64,000 nt of DNA from Trametes villosa (taxonomy: Eukaryota; Basidiomycota; Agaricomycetes; Polyporales; Polyporaceae): contig PUDQ02000066.1 in NCBI GenBank assembly GCA_002964805.2, forward strand, positions 62,001 to 126,000. The letters are read 5' to 3'. Position numbers and translations under genes: made by a program. Below, one piece after another: positions 23,908 to 35,592 of this stretch (positions within the stretch are counted from its first letter, which is position 1; each line of letters begins with the position of its first letter). The notes beneath the pieces were generated by a model. It made no database searches, was not told the origin of the DNA, and saw only the letters and a list, made by a program, of their open reading frames with translations.

Positions 23908-24405
23908 GGCTCGGCAAGATGTCGCCGCGGTATGGTAAGGTTCACGGAAAGGTATATGTATGATTGTACGGACGGAGTGATTCTCTTTGTGGCCTGGAAT
24001 TTGTATCCATTTTGTTTGTTCGTCATGTTGACAGCGCTGCGCACGAAACCCGGCTGATGAAAAGCGTGTAGCGGACAGGCGTGGAGCCTGCAGGTGGTAA
24101 TATGCGTGCCACTCGTCCTATCCGTACGCTTCGCAAAGTCTGCCTGCCTACTGATAGGCGCTGTGACTACTGCAGGTACAACCCTGAACTGTAGCGCGGT
24201 CGAGGATGGAGGTCTTGGTCGTTCATATGATCTGAAGGTACGTACTCGAATCCCTGTGGGTTCCTGGCAGCTGCCTTTGTTCACCCGACCGCGTGCTTTC
24301 CACGAGTCTCCTTACGTCTTACTCTCAAAACTACCGCAGCAGCTCAGCCCAACACTCTACTCTTCGCCTTTACAACTGTGGGGAGACCTCCACTCCATTC
24401 CGGGC
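23908..24405. other. Intergenic gap, BTB5 to BTB6
   Basis: Probably the BTB5 3' UTR and BTB6 promoter. No other feature was recognised. Confidence 0.5.
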
Positions 24406-26191
24406 ATGGGAAGAAGACGCGGAAAGCGCAATAACTCCTACTACACCACCTACGTCCCCGAGCCAGCTATGGTCCCTCCTCCGGCTCCAGCTCCAGGGCC
24501 CCGGATAGTGCCCTTCTGGGAGAAGGCCGCGAGCGACTCCAAGGAGCCTGAAGGGTCTGAGGAGAAGAAGCCAGGAAACGCGGGACCTGACCCGAGCGAA
24601 GACAAAGGGCAGCCGGCATCGCCTACGACTTCAGCGGGTCAGGCGGAGGACCCACCATTCCCTCCTGTTATGTCTCCAACTACAACCTGGGAAGAGGCCG
24701 GCCAGTACGCGCTCAACGCGAGCATACTCTCCGGACGGTTCGAGGACCTGCGGATTCTCGCCTTCTCGGAACACGTCTCGCCCAATCGAGTCGGCGCCCC
24801 CCGTCCCCTGTACGCGAACACCACGCTCCTGACGCGTGCGCTGCCGGGAATACTCAAGGGTGAGTACTGTCTTGTGTTTTGTCTTGGTAATCGCACGGCT
24901 TCCACTGCGAGCCTATGCTGACACTTCCGTATAAGACGGAAGGTTCGACGAAGTACCTGAGGCAGATTTAGCTCTGCGTGAAGACCTAGTCGTGTCCGAC
25001 GCATATTATGGATATGGTGAAGACAGCGATCTGGAGGACGATCTGGAGGACGAGTCCGAGGAGGCAAGGAAGACAGCTGAGAGCGTTCCCGGAAGCCGGG
25101 AGGACGAAGGCGACGTTGAGGACGCTGATAACCCCTCGGACGATCTAGGTGCTCGAATTCCTCCACAAACGCATTCTACTTCGAAGGCCACTGGCACCTC
25201 CGAAGACGACGTCCTGGCACATCTGTGCACGACTTCGAACAGCACCGTAGATTCGACGAAGGTAAACTCATGCAGTCCTATGTAGATGCAACTAACTAGC
25301 TAATGCCTGGCATAGCCTGAGGCTCCCGCTCCCGCCGGGAACGTCTTCGCCGATCAAAATACGTGCGCCCACGCACAGGATACTACGCAACAGGAACCAA
25401 CCCCACAGGGCCGTAGTAAATCCAACGGCCAGCCGTACTCCCGAGCTGCATCGGATGGCCTTCGTACAATCGTGGTGACGGACACCGCCTACCGCACGTA
25501 TGTCCACGAGTTCCCTCTATGCGAACCTTTGGCACTGACTCGTGGCATGGGACAGGTTGCGTGCAGCAGTGTTCTACGCATATACGCGCCGCATCGCGTT
25601 CGCCCCTCTGCGATCTCAGGGACTCCCATTCGCCCCAGGCGACGACGAAGACGACCCCTCCGTACTGCCCATCTGCTCTCCCAAGTCCATATATCGTCTC
25701 GCGGAAAAGGTGGGCCGAGCATGCAATACGAGATATAAGAAGTCGACTGAACACGCAACGGCAGTATGGCAACGCGGAACTCGAGCAACTTGCCGGCAAC
25801 GACATCGCGTCGAAGCTCTCGACACAAAACGTACTTACGGAGCTCTTTTCGCGCTTCACATCAAGGTGAATACTGCCCTTCACCCGCCGCAAGCGACCGA
25901 AGTAACAGGCTGACCTATCGAGGGCACAGGTATCCCCCAATCCAAGACATGGAGCTCAACTTCGTCCTCACATACATCAAGCACCCGGACATCACTGTCC
26001 GACTGCCTGCCTGGGTCGACCGCTTCGCGGGCGGGGAGCTGAAAGACTGCGCGGACACATTCGGGCGGCTTATACACAAGCTCGCGTGCGCAGCGACTGT
26101 GTCGCCGAGTGGAGTGAACGTGTGTCCGCGGGGATGTCCTATGCCTACTCTACAGCATCGGTGTGGTACGTGCGGAGTTACATTCAACTGA
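24406..26191 (+). CDS. BTB/POZ-like protein, cluster member 6 (BTB6)
   Basis: Six exons: 24406-24859, 24936-25261, 25316-25497, 25556-25709, 25765-25865 and 25930-26191 (492 residues). It starts with MGRRRGKRNN and a short Pro-rich stretch, then the BTB first half (GQYALNASILSGRFEDLRIL). A long acidic insert has YGEDSDLEDDLEDESEEA. The second half is TDTAYRTLRAAVFYAYTRRI, followed by CSPKSIYRLAEK, the 101-nt exon (YGNAELEQLAGNDI) and a C-terminal exon ending in CPRGCPMPTLQHRCGTCGVT. The last two exons have the same lengths as in BTB5 (101 and 262 nt), and so does exon 4 (154 nt), which supports a recent tandem duplication. It is convergent with the GT49 gene, whose stop lies 160 bp away. Confidence 0.82.
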
Positions 26192-26350
26192 GGTCGGGGG
26201 AGGAGACCACGATTTGGGAAGTAGCGTGGTAGAGGACTCACTATATGCGTGTAAAGCTGTATTCAGGCCGGCCTAGTTGAAGTCTTCTGGTACACTGCCA
26301 TTGTTTATCATCGAAGCCACATAGCCATACATGCGATGGTGCAAAGTTGT

Positions 26351-27717
26351 TCAGTTGGAGGTCCATCCACGACAGATACGTTTCAGCCACCGGGCCTTCT
26401 TTGTGTCCGCGCCGCTATTGGGGTCGCGCAGCGCTGCAAATCGCCTAACAGCCAGCCCGCACGTCTCACTCCTGAACTTCGAGACCAGCCTACGATGCAG
26501 CTTTGCCTGTACCCGCGTCTAAGTCAATGAACCATATAGAGATTGCGGGACAGGGGACTCACAGTAGCTGCGTACTCCATCGTGTCCGCCCCGCCCATCG
26601 CGAGGCCCGGGACCTGGCGCACATCAATGTTTCCAAAGTTCGCGAGCCACACCTGCCACAGACATTCCTCCCAGTCGGCCGCGCGCGACGTGTTCGCGAA
26701 GAAGCGCTCCGAGCACCACGTCGCATCGTCGCGCGACAGCACCACGGGAGCCAGGGGAATGAACGGGAACGACGTTCGCTCGCGATCGGTTACAACGCTC
26801 GACTTGCGCTTGCGCGGACGTCCTGCGGAGTTCATCGCCGCAGAGGAGGTGGGTTGCTGGTGGAGCAGGTTATTGTAAAGCGTCTTGGGCGGCACTGAGG
26901 AGAGGTTGCCGGGGAAGAGCACCACGCGAGGACTCGGGGCTAGGAGGCGCGCGATATTGAGGAACGCGTTGGGATGGGTGTCGGTCGCCAGGTCGAGATG
27001 GAGAAGATGGACGAAGAACGTCTTCTTCAGGGGAGGATGCTTGCGCTGGATCGCGGTTAACTTCGCTACTAGGTCCGCGTGTTGCGTGGAGGACGGGGCC
27101 GCCGTGGTCGTAACAAGCAGACTGAAGGGCCCTGTATGTGCATCAGCAGTGCCGCAAGCTCACCAGGAGAGCCTCAAACCTCTCCACTCCGCAGCCCAGG
27201 TTTCGATCTGCTCTACTTCCGCCTCGGATGTCCACAAGGCGGCCGAAAACACAGGCTTCTCTTGCGGTACAGACAAGATATTGGGGCTCACAGAAGGCAG
27301 AGGACGCAAGGAAGAGACCTTAGCGAGCAGATGCTCCAGCGGGAGCCCCTCTAGAACGGAGGCATCTGGTCACATGTAAGTGACCAGGCGGAAGTATGAA
27401 GCGAACGAATAACCTAGCGATGCAGGATTCTTGTGCGAGTCCGACCAGCGAGTTGAGCCCAAATAGCCTGAGAGCACCAGAACACTCAGAAGACAGTAAC
27501 CTAGCGCGAGTGTCGGCAGAACCGGAGTGCTCAGTAGCCAAGGACGAACCGTCGCCGGAGCAAAGCTAGAAAGCCAGACCTCTGGACGCGACAGGCTCAA
27601 CCTCCGGGGCGCATGACCGTGTCTGCTGCCTTTGCGCGAAGGTTCATCGTCTTCATACTCCACGGGGCTCCTCGTACGTGCGGCTCTATTCTTCGTAGGA
27701 GAGGTCTTGTGAATCAT
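26351..27717 (-). CDS. LARGE-like glycosyltransferase family 49 (GT49) protein
   Basis: Four exons: 27717-27414, 27365-27164, 27121-26563 and 26518-26351 (410 residues). A basic N-terminus and one membrane segment at about residues 65-87 (LPTLALGYCLLSVLVLSGYL) give a type II Golgi topology. The lumenal part has features I associate with fungal GT49 proteins: FSLLVTTTA-like opening, a THPNAFLNIARLLAP block, VVLFPGNLSSVPPKTLYNNL, WCSERFFANTSRAADWEECL, and a C-terminal RRFAALRDPNSGADTKKARW motif. Animal LARGE uses a GT49-type domain to add glucuronate; the fungal substrate is unknown. Introns are only 42-49 nt long. The first donor (GTTATT) is unusual. The start is the ATG at 27717, as the frame upstream holds no other ATG before a stop. 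Confidence 0.75.
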
Positions 27718-28185
27718 CCCGGCCTTTGCTGGCGACGAGCACCGAGATTTCGAGCTTGAAGACACCGAGAGTATCGAGCAGAGTGGAGCTCAAGCTTCCT
27801 AGAGACTAAGTGCCTTTACGGGTTGGAGAGTCACTCTGGAAATCCGGCCGGATGGTGGCAGAAGGAAAGGTGCGGACAAGACGCTGGCGCCGGTTGGGGA
27901 CTATTACCACGGGCGCTTCAGCACTGCCAAGGGCGGTCGCCGGTGGTCGACCCGGAGTGAATAGAAAGCAACTTGTACCACATCTTGCTATAGGTTCAAA
28001 CTATGTTTGTACCAGAGATCACTTAATTACAGCGGTACACAGGCTAATGAACTTGAACCGTGTCCTAACCCCGTTCACTCTCAACCAATATGGGGTCGCC
28101 ATGTCCATCCTAAAGCCAAACCACTCTGCCAGACCTTGCGAAGCGTACGTGAGGACCGGTATCACGTATAAGTAGCTCCTGAGCC
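27718..28185. other. Intergenic gap between UGT and GT49 genes
   Basis: Probably the GT49 promoter and the UDP-glycosyltransferase 3' UTR. No gene was recognised. Confidence 0.5.
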
Positions 28186-30300
28186 TCAAAGACTGCTGAG
28201 GAACGCGACCATGTCCTTCCTCGCCGCACCGCCCTCCTCCCACTCGCGCTGAACGACCGGCGTGACCCTAAGCAAGTTCTCCCGCTTCGCCGCGCCGTCC
28301 TCGCCAAACGCCCTCTGCAGCACCTCGCGCACCTCGGCCTTGAACGCTTCGAGGGTACCAGTCGGCTGGCGGCCCGTGCGGCAGATGGGCTTCAGGCCGT
28401 CGGGGCCGCTGCGCGTCTCGAGGAGCTCGTACCCCGCGTGCAGGCTGTCGGTGACGTGCACGGCGGTCAGCGGTTGGTCGGCGCCGAATGGCCAGAAGAT
28501 CCTGAAAGGGGACGGTCAGATGACGAGGATCTTTGAGGCGATAACGCGCGTACATGGGGACTCCCGCTGTGACTGCCTCCATGGCGCTGTTGTGGCCGCC
28601 GTGGGTGAGGAACCACCCGGTTACCTGGGACGCGCACGGGTCAGTGGTGTTGGCGTTGTTGCAGATGAGAATGAGATAAACAAACCGGATGCTCGAGGAT
28701 CGTCTGCTGAGGCGTCCAGGGAGATAGCAAACCGTGCGCGTACGCGTCGATCTTCTCCCTCACGTTCTCCGGAATATCCCCAGAGGACGACGCGTGGCTC
28801 ATGATCTGCTCCTTATGAGTATACCAGGAGAACGTTTGGGGTAAGACCGATTACTTACGAAGGGGATGCCCAGATCCATGATGACGTCGAGCAACGACCA
28901 TAACTTGTTCACCTCGTCTTCGCCATGGAACATCGAGCCGAACGATATCTGCGAGAAGCGGTCAGCTGAGCCCTCCGCCATATTTCAGCTGCATCCTCAC
29001 GTACGTAGAGAAGAGACCGCTCCCCAGAAGCGGCCAACGTCGAATCAAGGAAGTCCTGGATCTTGTCGGCATCCTTGGACTGTTTCCGCTCGTACTCGGT
29101 GGCCTGAGCTCCGAGGGGCATCAGAGGGCCAGTAGCATAGATGCCGCGTGAGGTCTTGCCGAACCACTCCCTCATGGCTGCCACGGCCTTGGGTTCGTAT
29201 GCCTCCGACGTGTAGAGAAGCATACCGTCGCACGCCTCTAGCATCCTGTGCAATCCGTCAGCGTGATGCATGAATGGTGCAGGGTCCACAGTATCTTACT
29301 CGTAGAGTCGCGCGAAAACGCCGACGATCATCTGTGGCGGAACATGCGACTATAAGCAGAGTGTAATCAGCGAACACATACTACTGAGCGAAGTGTGAGA
29401 GACTAACCGGCTGTGGGTAGTACTCGTAGTCGTACATGGGCGGCATACCGGGGACGCGCACTACCTCTCCGCTCGTACCCACATACTCCTGCAAATTAAT
29501 GTGAGCGAATGTTCCGACACGCCGAAGAAGTAGGATACGCACTCGCAAGATGATGTCGGTGGACGATGCGCCTGTCCGGCGTGCTTCCTCCTCGGCCCTG
29601 ACACGGACGTTGCCTTTCCCCCCAAATTCCTCTGGTCCGAACAAGTGGAACATCGCGGCGGTGAGCCCCGAGCACCACACATGCACCTTCACAGAGTCTG
29701 CGCTCAGGGTCTTGACGGTGTTGAACGCTTGTATCCCAAACATCTGCGTAGTGGGGTCATCAGCGTTGCTAAATGGCTGCTATATTGTATAGTCAAATAG
29801 GAGAGCAGGAACGCACGTCCAAGATGATAGCTTGAGGTCTCGGGAGAGGGGCAACGTCTGTGACTCTCTTCTTGCATGTCACCGCCTCGCCTGCAATGAG
29901 ACGCTCCCATGTCTCCTCGAATACCTTGTCGAGCTCCGCCAGTCTGCTGAAGTGCGCCTCCCCTAACGAGATGACCCTAGACGCAAGGGGGTCAGAGCGT
30001 GCATGCGCGTAGTGGAAGCAAGCATTTAGACGAACCGGATAGAATCAGCGTAATGCTGTTCATGAGGCTCAAAGTTGCGTCCGACTTCTGCCAGAGCTTG
30101 GTCGAGGAAACCGTCCGTTACTAGCAGCGTAACATCGAGAGCTTGCAACTTCACTAGGCGTGTAACCAGGCTGATGAGAGGGCGAGCATGACCTGAGCAG
30201 TGGTGTCGTCAGCGTTGAAGCAGTATGAAGCATAGGAGTAATGGAACGTACCCCACGCCTGGAACGGATAAGCGACGATGTGTTTGCGCGTTTCAGGCAT
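28186..30300 (-). CDS. UDP-glycosyltransferase (GT1 family)
   Basis: Eleven exons: 30300-30252, 30192-30036, 29976-29817, 29743-29543, 29488-29408, 29349-29300, 29245-29005, 28948-28859, 28805-28686, 28624-28554 and 28501-28186 (511 residues). The N-terminal acceptor domain opens with KHIVAYPFQAWGHARPLISL, containing the conserved His of GT1 enzymes in a WGHxRP context. The C-terminal nucleotide-sugar domain has ISFGSMFH, LSPWTPQQTILEHP, TGWFLTHGGHNSAMEAVTAG and VPMIFWPFGADQPL, i.e. the HGG/DQ core of the UGT signature. It should transfer a sugar from a UDP donor to a small lipophilic acceptor, which I cannot name. It has no signal peptide or C-terminal membrane anchor. The number of introns is high for the family. 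It lies in tandem with the GT49 gene. Confidence 0.9.
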
Positions 30301-32178
30301 GTTCAACGGTATGCCAGGGGATGTTGTGGCAGTTAAAGGGAGGTGAGATAGGGTGTTCGAGGCATCTCTAGGGGCAAACTTATAGGATCGAGGGCAGCTG
30401 CTGTCTCAAATTCAGACGCTCCAAGTTCGCTCTAGACACGCTAGAGCAAATTGATTCCGCTCTGGGAATGTTGGCAAAGGTCTCGATGCAGGTGCCGCCG
30501 TAGCGCATGCAGCGTGGAGCTGAGATCACTGCTGAGGGAACACGGTCAAGCCAGGCCAAAGCAGTGCGATGCCGTTGATACATCCGGTGAGTGAGAGGCA
30601 TGACCAGGCGACTGTGTCGAGAGTGGCAGAACACACGGAGGTGTTGCCGCTGTCACCGACGCAGTGCGGAGGTGATCACCGAGTGACGCGACGCAAGGTT
30701 CGTCAGCCTCGGAGGGGCTTCCGGCACCCTTGTATTCCGAGCACAAGCAACGATATCTTGACTGGTTTTGAGGTGCAGATGGTGGTGTGTATGCATATTC
30801 GCGTGGGGTGGGTGTCGAACGGTGGCCTCGGGAGTCCGAAGACTCGGACTCAACGACCGCTGGATGGTGGGCGCTTGACGTTCGGCATCGACCGTACCCC
30901 AGGCGCGCATGCAAGCAAGCGGGCCCTTTCGACTTCTTGACTGACGACCACTACTTACGCTAGTGCCAATGTCTTACGAACGCGTACAAGTCCCAGCAAC
31001 ATTTACGCTATGCAGGGCCTGTGAGTGTATTGGTGCTCTCTGCACATATAGACTACGAGGAGGCTCATAATTCACCATGGCCATCTCCTGCTCTCACTGC
31101 GACGTCTATTGTCAAACTTCAGGGTCTTAGAAACAGCAGGGTTGGATGCTGAGTAGTATCCAAATGGTAAAAATGGCGCGGACACCCTGCTCTTGCTCGC
31201 TAGGAGGCCGATATGAATGCGACGATCTTCACGCATGGTGCATAGCTTGAGAGCTCTGCACTCGTGCTCTTGATAGATCCGGGTATGTGCTTCTGAACTT
31301 CGGATATTCTCATTTGATTTACGCTACGCCAGCGTTGATACTAGCTTCCACCATCTTCTTGCTTGTGCTTCGCGTGAGAGCCATGGGCGGCCTTGTCATC
31401 TCCCCGGGTCCTCCCCGGCTGCTGGCATCACGAGCAGCCTGCCAGTGACGGCTCTCAGAAGGACTCTTGCACAAACCTGATTATATGCGCACTGAGCAGC
31501 AGTATACCCGTTCCCAAAAGTCGACAACCTCTTGCGCGCGCATTCGGCCGGTACCTAAGATGAACGCGTTTAGCAAGACCTCCGCGATAACTTCACAGCC
31601 ATACACAGTTGTGTGCCAGATGCGCGAAGGGTCGAAGACACTACCACCGACGCCTACAGCTCAATAGAAGCAATATGAATACCTTTATGTTCGAGAACAC
31701 CGACGCACGCACGATCGCCATCTCTCTTTCTTGGTACGTAATCCCGCCGATCAGCTTGCCCATCAAAAAACCTGCGCCCCCATGCTCACTTCGGCCCGCC
31801 AGGTGGTGCCCTCCCGTCTGTATCGGCTGTTATCCTCCCTTACAAACCAGCCCTTTACGCAAGTTTAACATGCTCTGTATCTCGAGAAGTTGATCAACGT
31901 CTAGACGACCAGGGGACTTCCACTGGACTGCGCGTTGCGATGGTGAGGTGTTAGTGTCGCTCGTAAGTACAAGTTTACCTCCGAAACCAGCTCCCGAAGG
32001 CAGTTAGATCACCGCTGATTATCATTAATAGCCGGGTTCCTGGCCCCCCGAATTTGCGCCCCCAGCGACACTCGGCTTCTAGACTCGTGCACGCTTGATT
32101 GCGGTGCTGTGCAGCTCTGAATACTAAAGCGAGCTCGCCCTGGCCGCAGGTTGTCAAGCACCACATCATCTCCCCGCC
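30301..32178. other. Divergent intergenic region, UGT to DUF4436-like gene
   Basis: About 1.9 kb between two start codons. A CTTATA sequence at 30379-30384 could serve as a TATA element for the UDP-glycosyltransferase on the minus strand. No coding sequence, tRNA or repeat was recognised. Confidence 0.5.
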
Positions 32179-33559
32179 ATGGCCCGCGCCCGGAGATGCT
32201 GTAGCTCTGTGCCTCGCCTCTCGCGCCGATCAAGAGTCTTCCTCTACCTGTTCGCGTTCTGCATTATTCTCTGTGCCATCTTCACAGGGGCGTTCCTGAT
32301 TGCTGGGCTTGTGAGGTCGAATGAGTCTGGAAAGGTCATCGACAGGGCTGCGCAAGGAGGAAATGGGGTCAGTCCTGCCATTCAACGTGCGAGGTCTACC
32401 GATGGGCACCAAGCTAATGGTTATGGCTCTTAATCACCAGCTTGCGCTTCTGGGACATGCGTATGACGTTGATCTGCCGTCTCGGAAAGTTTCAATTTCG
32501 TGGCTTCTGCTAGGCTGCGGGACTTTCGCTTCCATCGTCGGAAGCTACGACTCGTCGACCTGCGGAAGGGTGAACACCGCAGTCGACCTCTACTTCGATG
32601 GCGCGCAGGAACCGAACATGTCGTACGACCCGGATACATCGTTGCTGCACAGGACCGACAACAAGGGCCTCTTCTAGTATGCTAAAGCTACCTAGCTGAC
32701 ATGTTCTACGCTGATTATGCTGGTCCTGCAGTGTTCAGGCGACAGTAGAGGTTCAGACAGAGCATCTCCTCGAGGTATCCGCCTGGTATGGGCAAGACCA
32801 GCAATATGCCTACCCCTTTGACGAGTACATCGTGGACACCTACTTCCAGGCCCTCGACCCTTCTACGAACGCGTCTATTCCCGTGCTCTTCGTGCGCATT
32901 GCGGACGCAACAAACAATCTCGTGCCCAAGCTCGGCACCAACGGGAACGCCGCCGTGCGCACCAACAAGCCCGTCGTAGGCAACTCGACGTCGGCGTCGA
33001 CGTCCGCGTTCGCCGTGCAGTACAGCTTCCACCGCACGGTGCTCAGCCAGCTCTTCGTCATCGTCCTGTTCGCCGTGAACTGGATGCTGACGGCGGTCGT
33101 CGTGTACATCGCCGTGTCCGCATACGAGGGTCTGCCGCTCGCCGAGGGCGTCCTCATCCTCCCCGTCAGCGTCATCCTCACGATCCCTGCGCTGCGCGCG
33201 CTCTGGGTCGGTGCCCCCGCCTTCGGTGCGTCATCGTCTCCACCCCCATCTCCAGCCATTCGTGATATTGACCGAGACTGATTTGTGTGTGTGCACAGGC
33301 CTATTGCTAGGTAAGTCTCCCCGCCCCGCCTCCGCTTTATTGGCGCCGCCTGACCATCGCCCCATCACGCGCAGACTCCTGCGGGACGTTCCTGCAGATG
33401 GTCATCGTCTCCCTCGCGTCAATCTACCTCGTCGTGAACGTCGGCCTCCGGCGCCCCAAGGCCGCGCATGCGGCCGCGGCCGTCGGCACGGGCGCTGCGC
33501 ACCCACACCATGACAGCGAGAAGGAGGCGGGCATCCCGCTCCTCCCGGAATACCAGTAG
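32179..33559 (+). CDS. DUF4436-like multi-pass membrane protein
   Basis: Five exons: 32179-32367, 32441-32676, 32732-33225, 33299-33310 and 33375-33559 (371 residues). One membrane segment lies near the N-terminus (FLYLFAFCIILCAIFTGAFL). An extracytoplasmic domain follows, with SISWLLLGCGTF, a Cys-containing SYDSSTCGR, VDLYFDG and the YAYPFDEYIVDTYFQA block characteristic of DUF4436-type proteins. Three C-terminal membrane segments come next (LFVIVLFAVNWMLTAVVVYI, VLILPVSVILTIPALRAL, FLQMVIVSLASIYLVVNV). The cytoplasmic tail is His/Ala-rich and ends in PLLPEYQ. Exon 4 is a 12-nt micro-exon that keeps the frame. The biochemical role of this family is not established. Confidence 0.82.
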
Positions 33560-35592
33560 CACTGCTCCTCCCAGCAACAACAGCTCGCTTGCTCGCCCGG
33601 CGGCGCGCCGGCACCGCCCTCGGCTTCGCGACAATCGCGCCCGCCGGCGGCGTGGATCTGTGTCGCGCTGTTGGGGGTGCGATGCGGACATGATCGCTGT
33701 GGGCTCCTATCTCCGAAACAACCGAGCGAGCTGTTCGACGATGCGGGTGGGCTCGCGATCAATGTGGACTCAAACTGCGCGCGAAGGCCACAGGACGAGC
33801 GACGATGGCGGTCGTCGATGCGGGGGAAAGCGCGGCTGCAAAACCACCCATGTCTCCCTAGCGACTGCGCGTCCCCTCGTCGACGCCTTGTTCATCGTCT
33901 GCAGTGTATGTATTACTACGGACCGCCTCCTATCGCCCGCACCTGTACGATATCCCCATAATGCAACATCACCAACCATCCGCTGCGACACTCACCGTTC
34001 TCTTGGCGGCCTTGCACGCCCGCGGGTTGTTGTTCTCGGAGACGGAGACGCCTCGGGCTCCAGAGGCTCAGCGCGTCTGCAGCTGCAGCCGCCGCCTCCG
34101 GATCTGAGCCCCTGCTTCGCGTTCCAGTCAGCGCCGGCACGGGGCATCTCGACGCCAGCGTCCGCCCCTCTCCGCTGTCATTGTCAATGCACAATGATAC
34201 TCCCACATCAGCATCTCGCGCGTTACGCGTATGTCCTGGCTCCTTGCTTCTCTCCACCGTGCAGCCCGTCACCCCCGCGCCGGCGCGACGGGACCGCAGC
34301 CAGCCCCTGCGCTGCAACTGGCACCGACACTACTGACAGCCGCGCAGGGCGTCGACCCATATGTCGCGGCTCGCCCCTCGTGACGGTCTGACGGTGCAAG
34401 CGAGATTTCGCGTCCAGATTCGCGTCCCGCGCCCGGGCGCCGCCGTTGCCACACTTGGACCCACAACGCCCGTCGCGCCCGCGCACCGGCTCGCACCGGG
34501 GGCGGTGGGACGTTTCCCGGCCGCGCGAGACCGCGCGGGGCGTCGATAGATGGCGCACACACGCCGCTGGGCTCGAAGCCCGCGCGGAAACGCGTGCGCG
34601 CGGGCAGCTCGGGCGCGCGACCGTCTTCTTTCGTGGGTGTCGCGGGAACTTCCTGGACGCGCGGGTCTGAACTTTGCACTTTGGAGTGGCACGCGTGCGC
34701 CTTCCTTTGTTCCGCGTCGAGGATCGGAGCCTGGAGGGCATGAGGGACGCAGACGGAATTGAACAAGCCTGCTGCGGTCAGGGAAGATCTCGCAATAGAG
34801 CCTGAGCCTGGCTGTCGCCGCGCGGAGGCAGAGATGTCAATTGTCACCCGGCAACTCAATCACGTCGGGTACGGAAGGTACGCTCGTCAAGTCCGATCCT
34901 ATCTCGGGCGTTGTTGGCATCACGCGCGAGCCTGGGGCGTGCACGACGCGGGGTTTCGGGTCGGAGTATGACTGAGCGGACAAAGGACTCGGAGCGAACG
35001 GCGGGTGTGAAACGAGGGGAGGATGGAATAAGAAAGCCGTAGACGCGATTACATAGGATAGAACGTCGCCACCGGGGCGCTCGGACGGAAAGCACGACAG
35101 CAAACAACTACAGTTGAGAAAATAAGTAGAGTTATACAGGAGAAGGCGGAGAACGCGTATGCAAATAAAAAGCTGTATCTAGAGGGGCGCGATGGATATC
35201 AGGTGAGATGCGGGCGAGAGCGTACTGGACAGGAACACGACGGAGGGCAGGGTGACGATACTATGGTGAAGACGAGCGGTGCAATGCAACAGCGAACAGC
35301 GAATGTCAGCGAGTGGATACTACACAGGAATGCAGCGAGGCGAAGCAGATGCGATATGGCAGTACGGAAAGCAAAGGAGCGACGCGAGCGAAACCATTGA
35401 CAACAGGCGCGGATTAGTACACTTCGACGAGGGGACGAATGAGCGAGAGAGAGAGAGAGAGAGCAGTCCGGCGCCGCGAGGTTCCAGACCTGACGGCGAG
35501 TCCGACGATGCAAGGTATCTACTGAGAGGCCCGAGAACGTCACCGCGTGAGAGAAGAAGCGAGAGAGTCCCCCTACTCAGCCACGACGACGT
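33560..35592. other. Intergenic region, DUF4436-like gene to MEI2
   Basis: About 2 kb between two convergent stop codons. It is GC-rich and has several overlapping stop-poor frames on both strands, none protein-like. A short GA dinucleotide run occurs at about 35446-35463. It probably includes the MEI2 3' UTR. Confidence 0.5.

Noticed and set aside
27122..27163. Acceptor at 27131-27132 (GT49 exon 3 starting at 27130)
   Set aside because: It puts the following exon out of frame; the acceptor before 27121 gives an intact 411-codon frame, at the price of a 42-nt intron.
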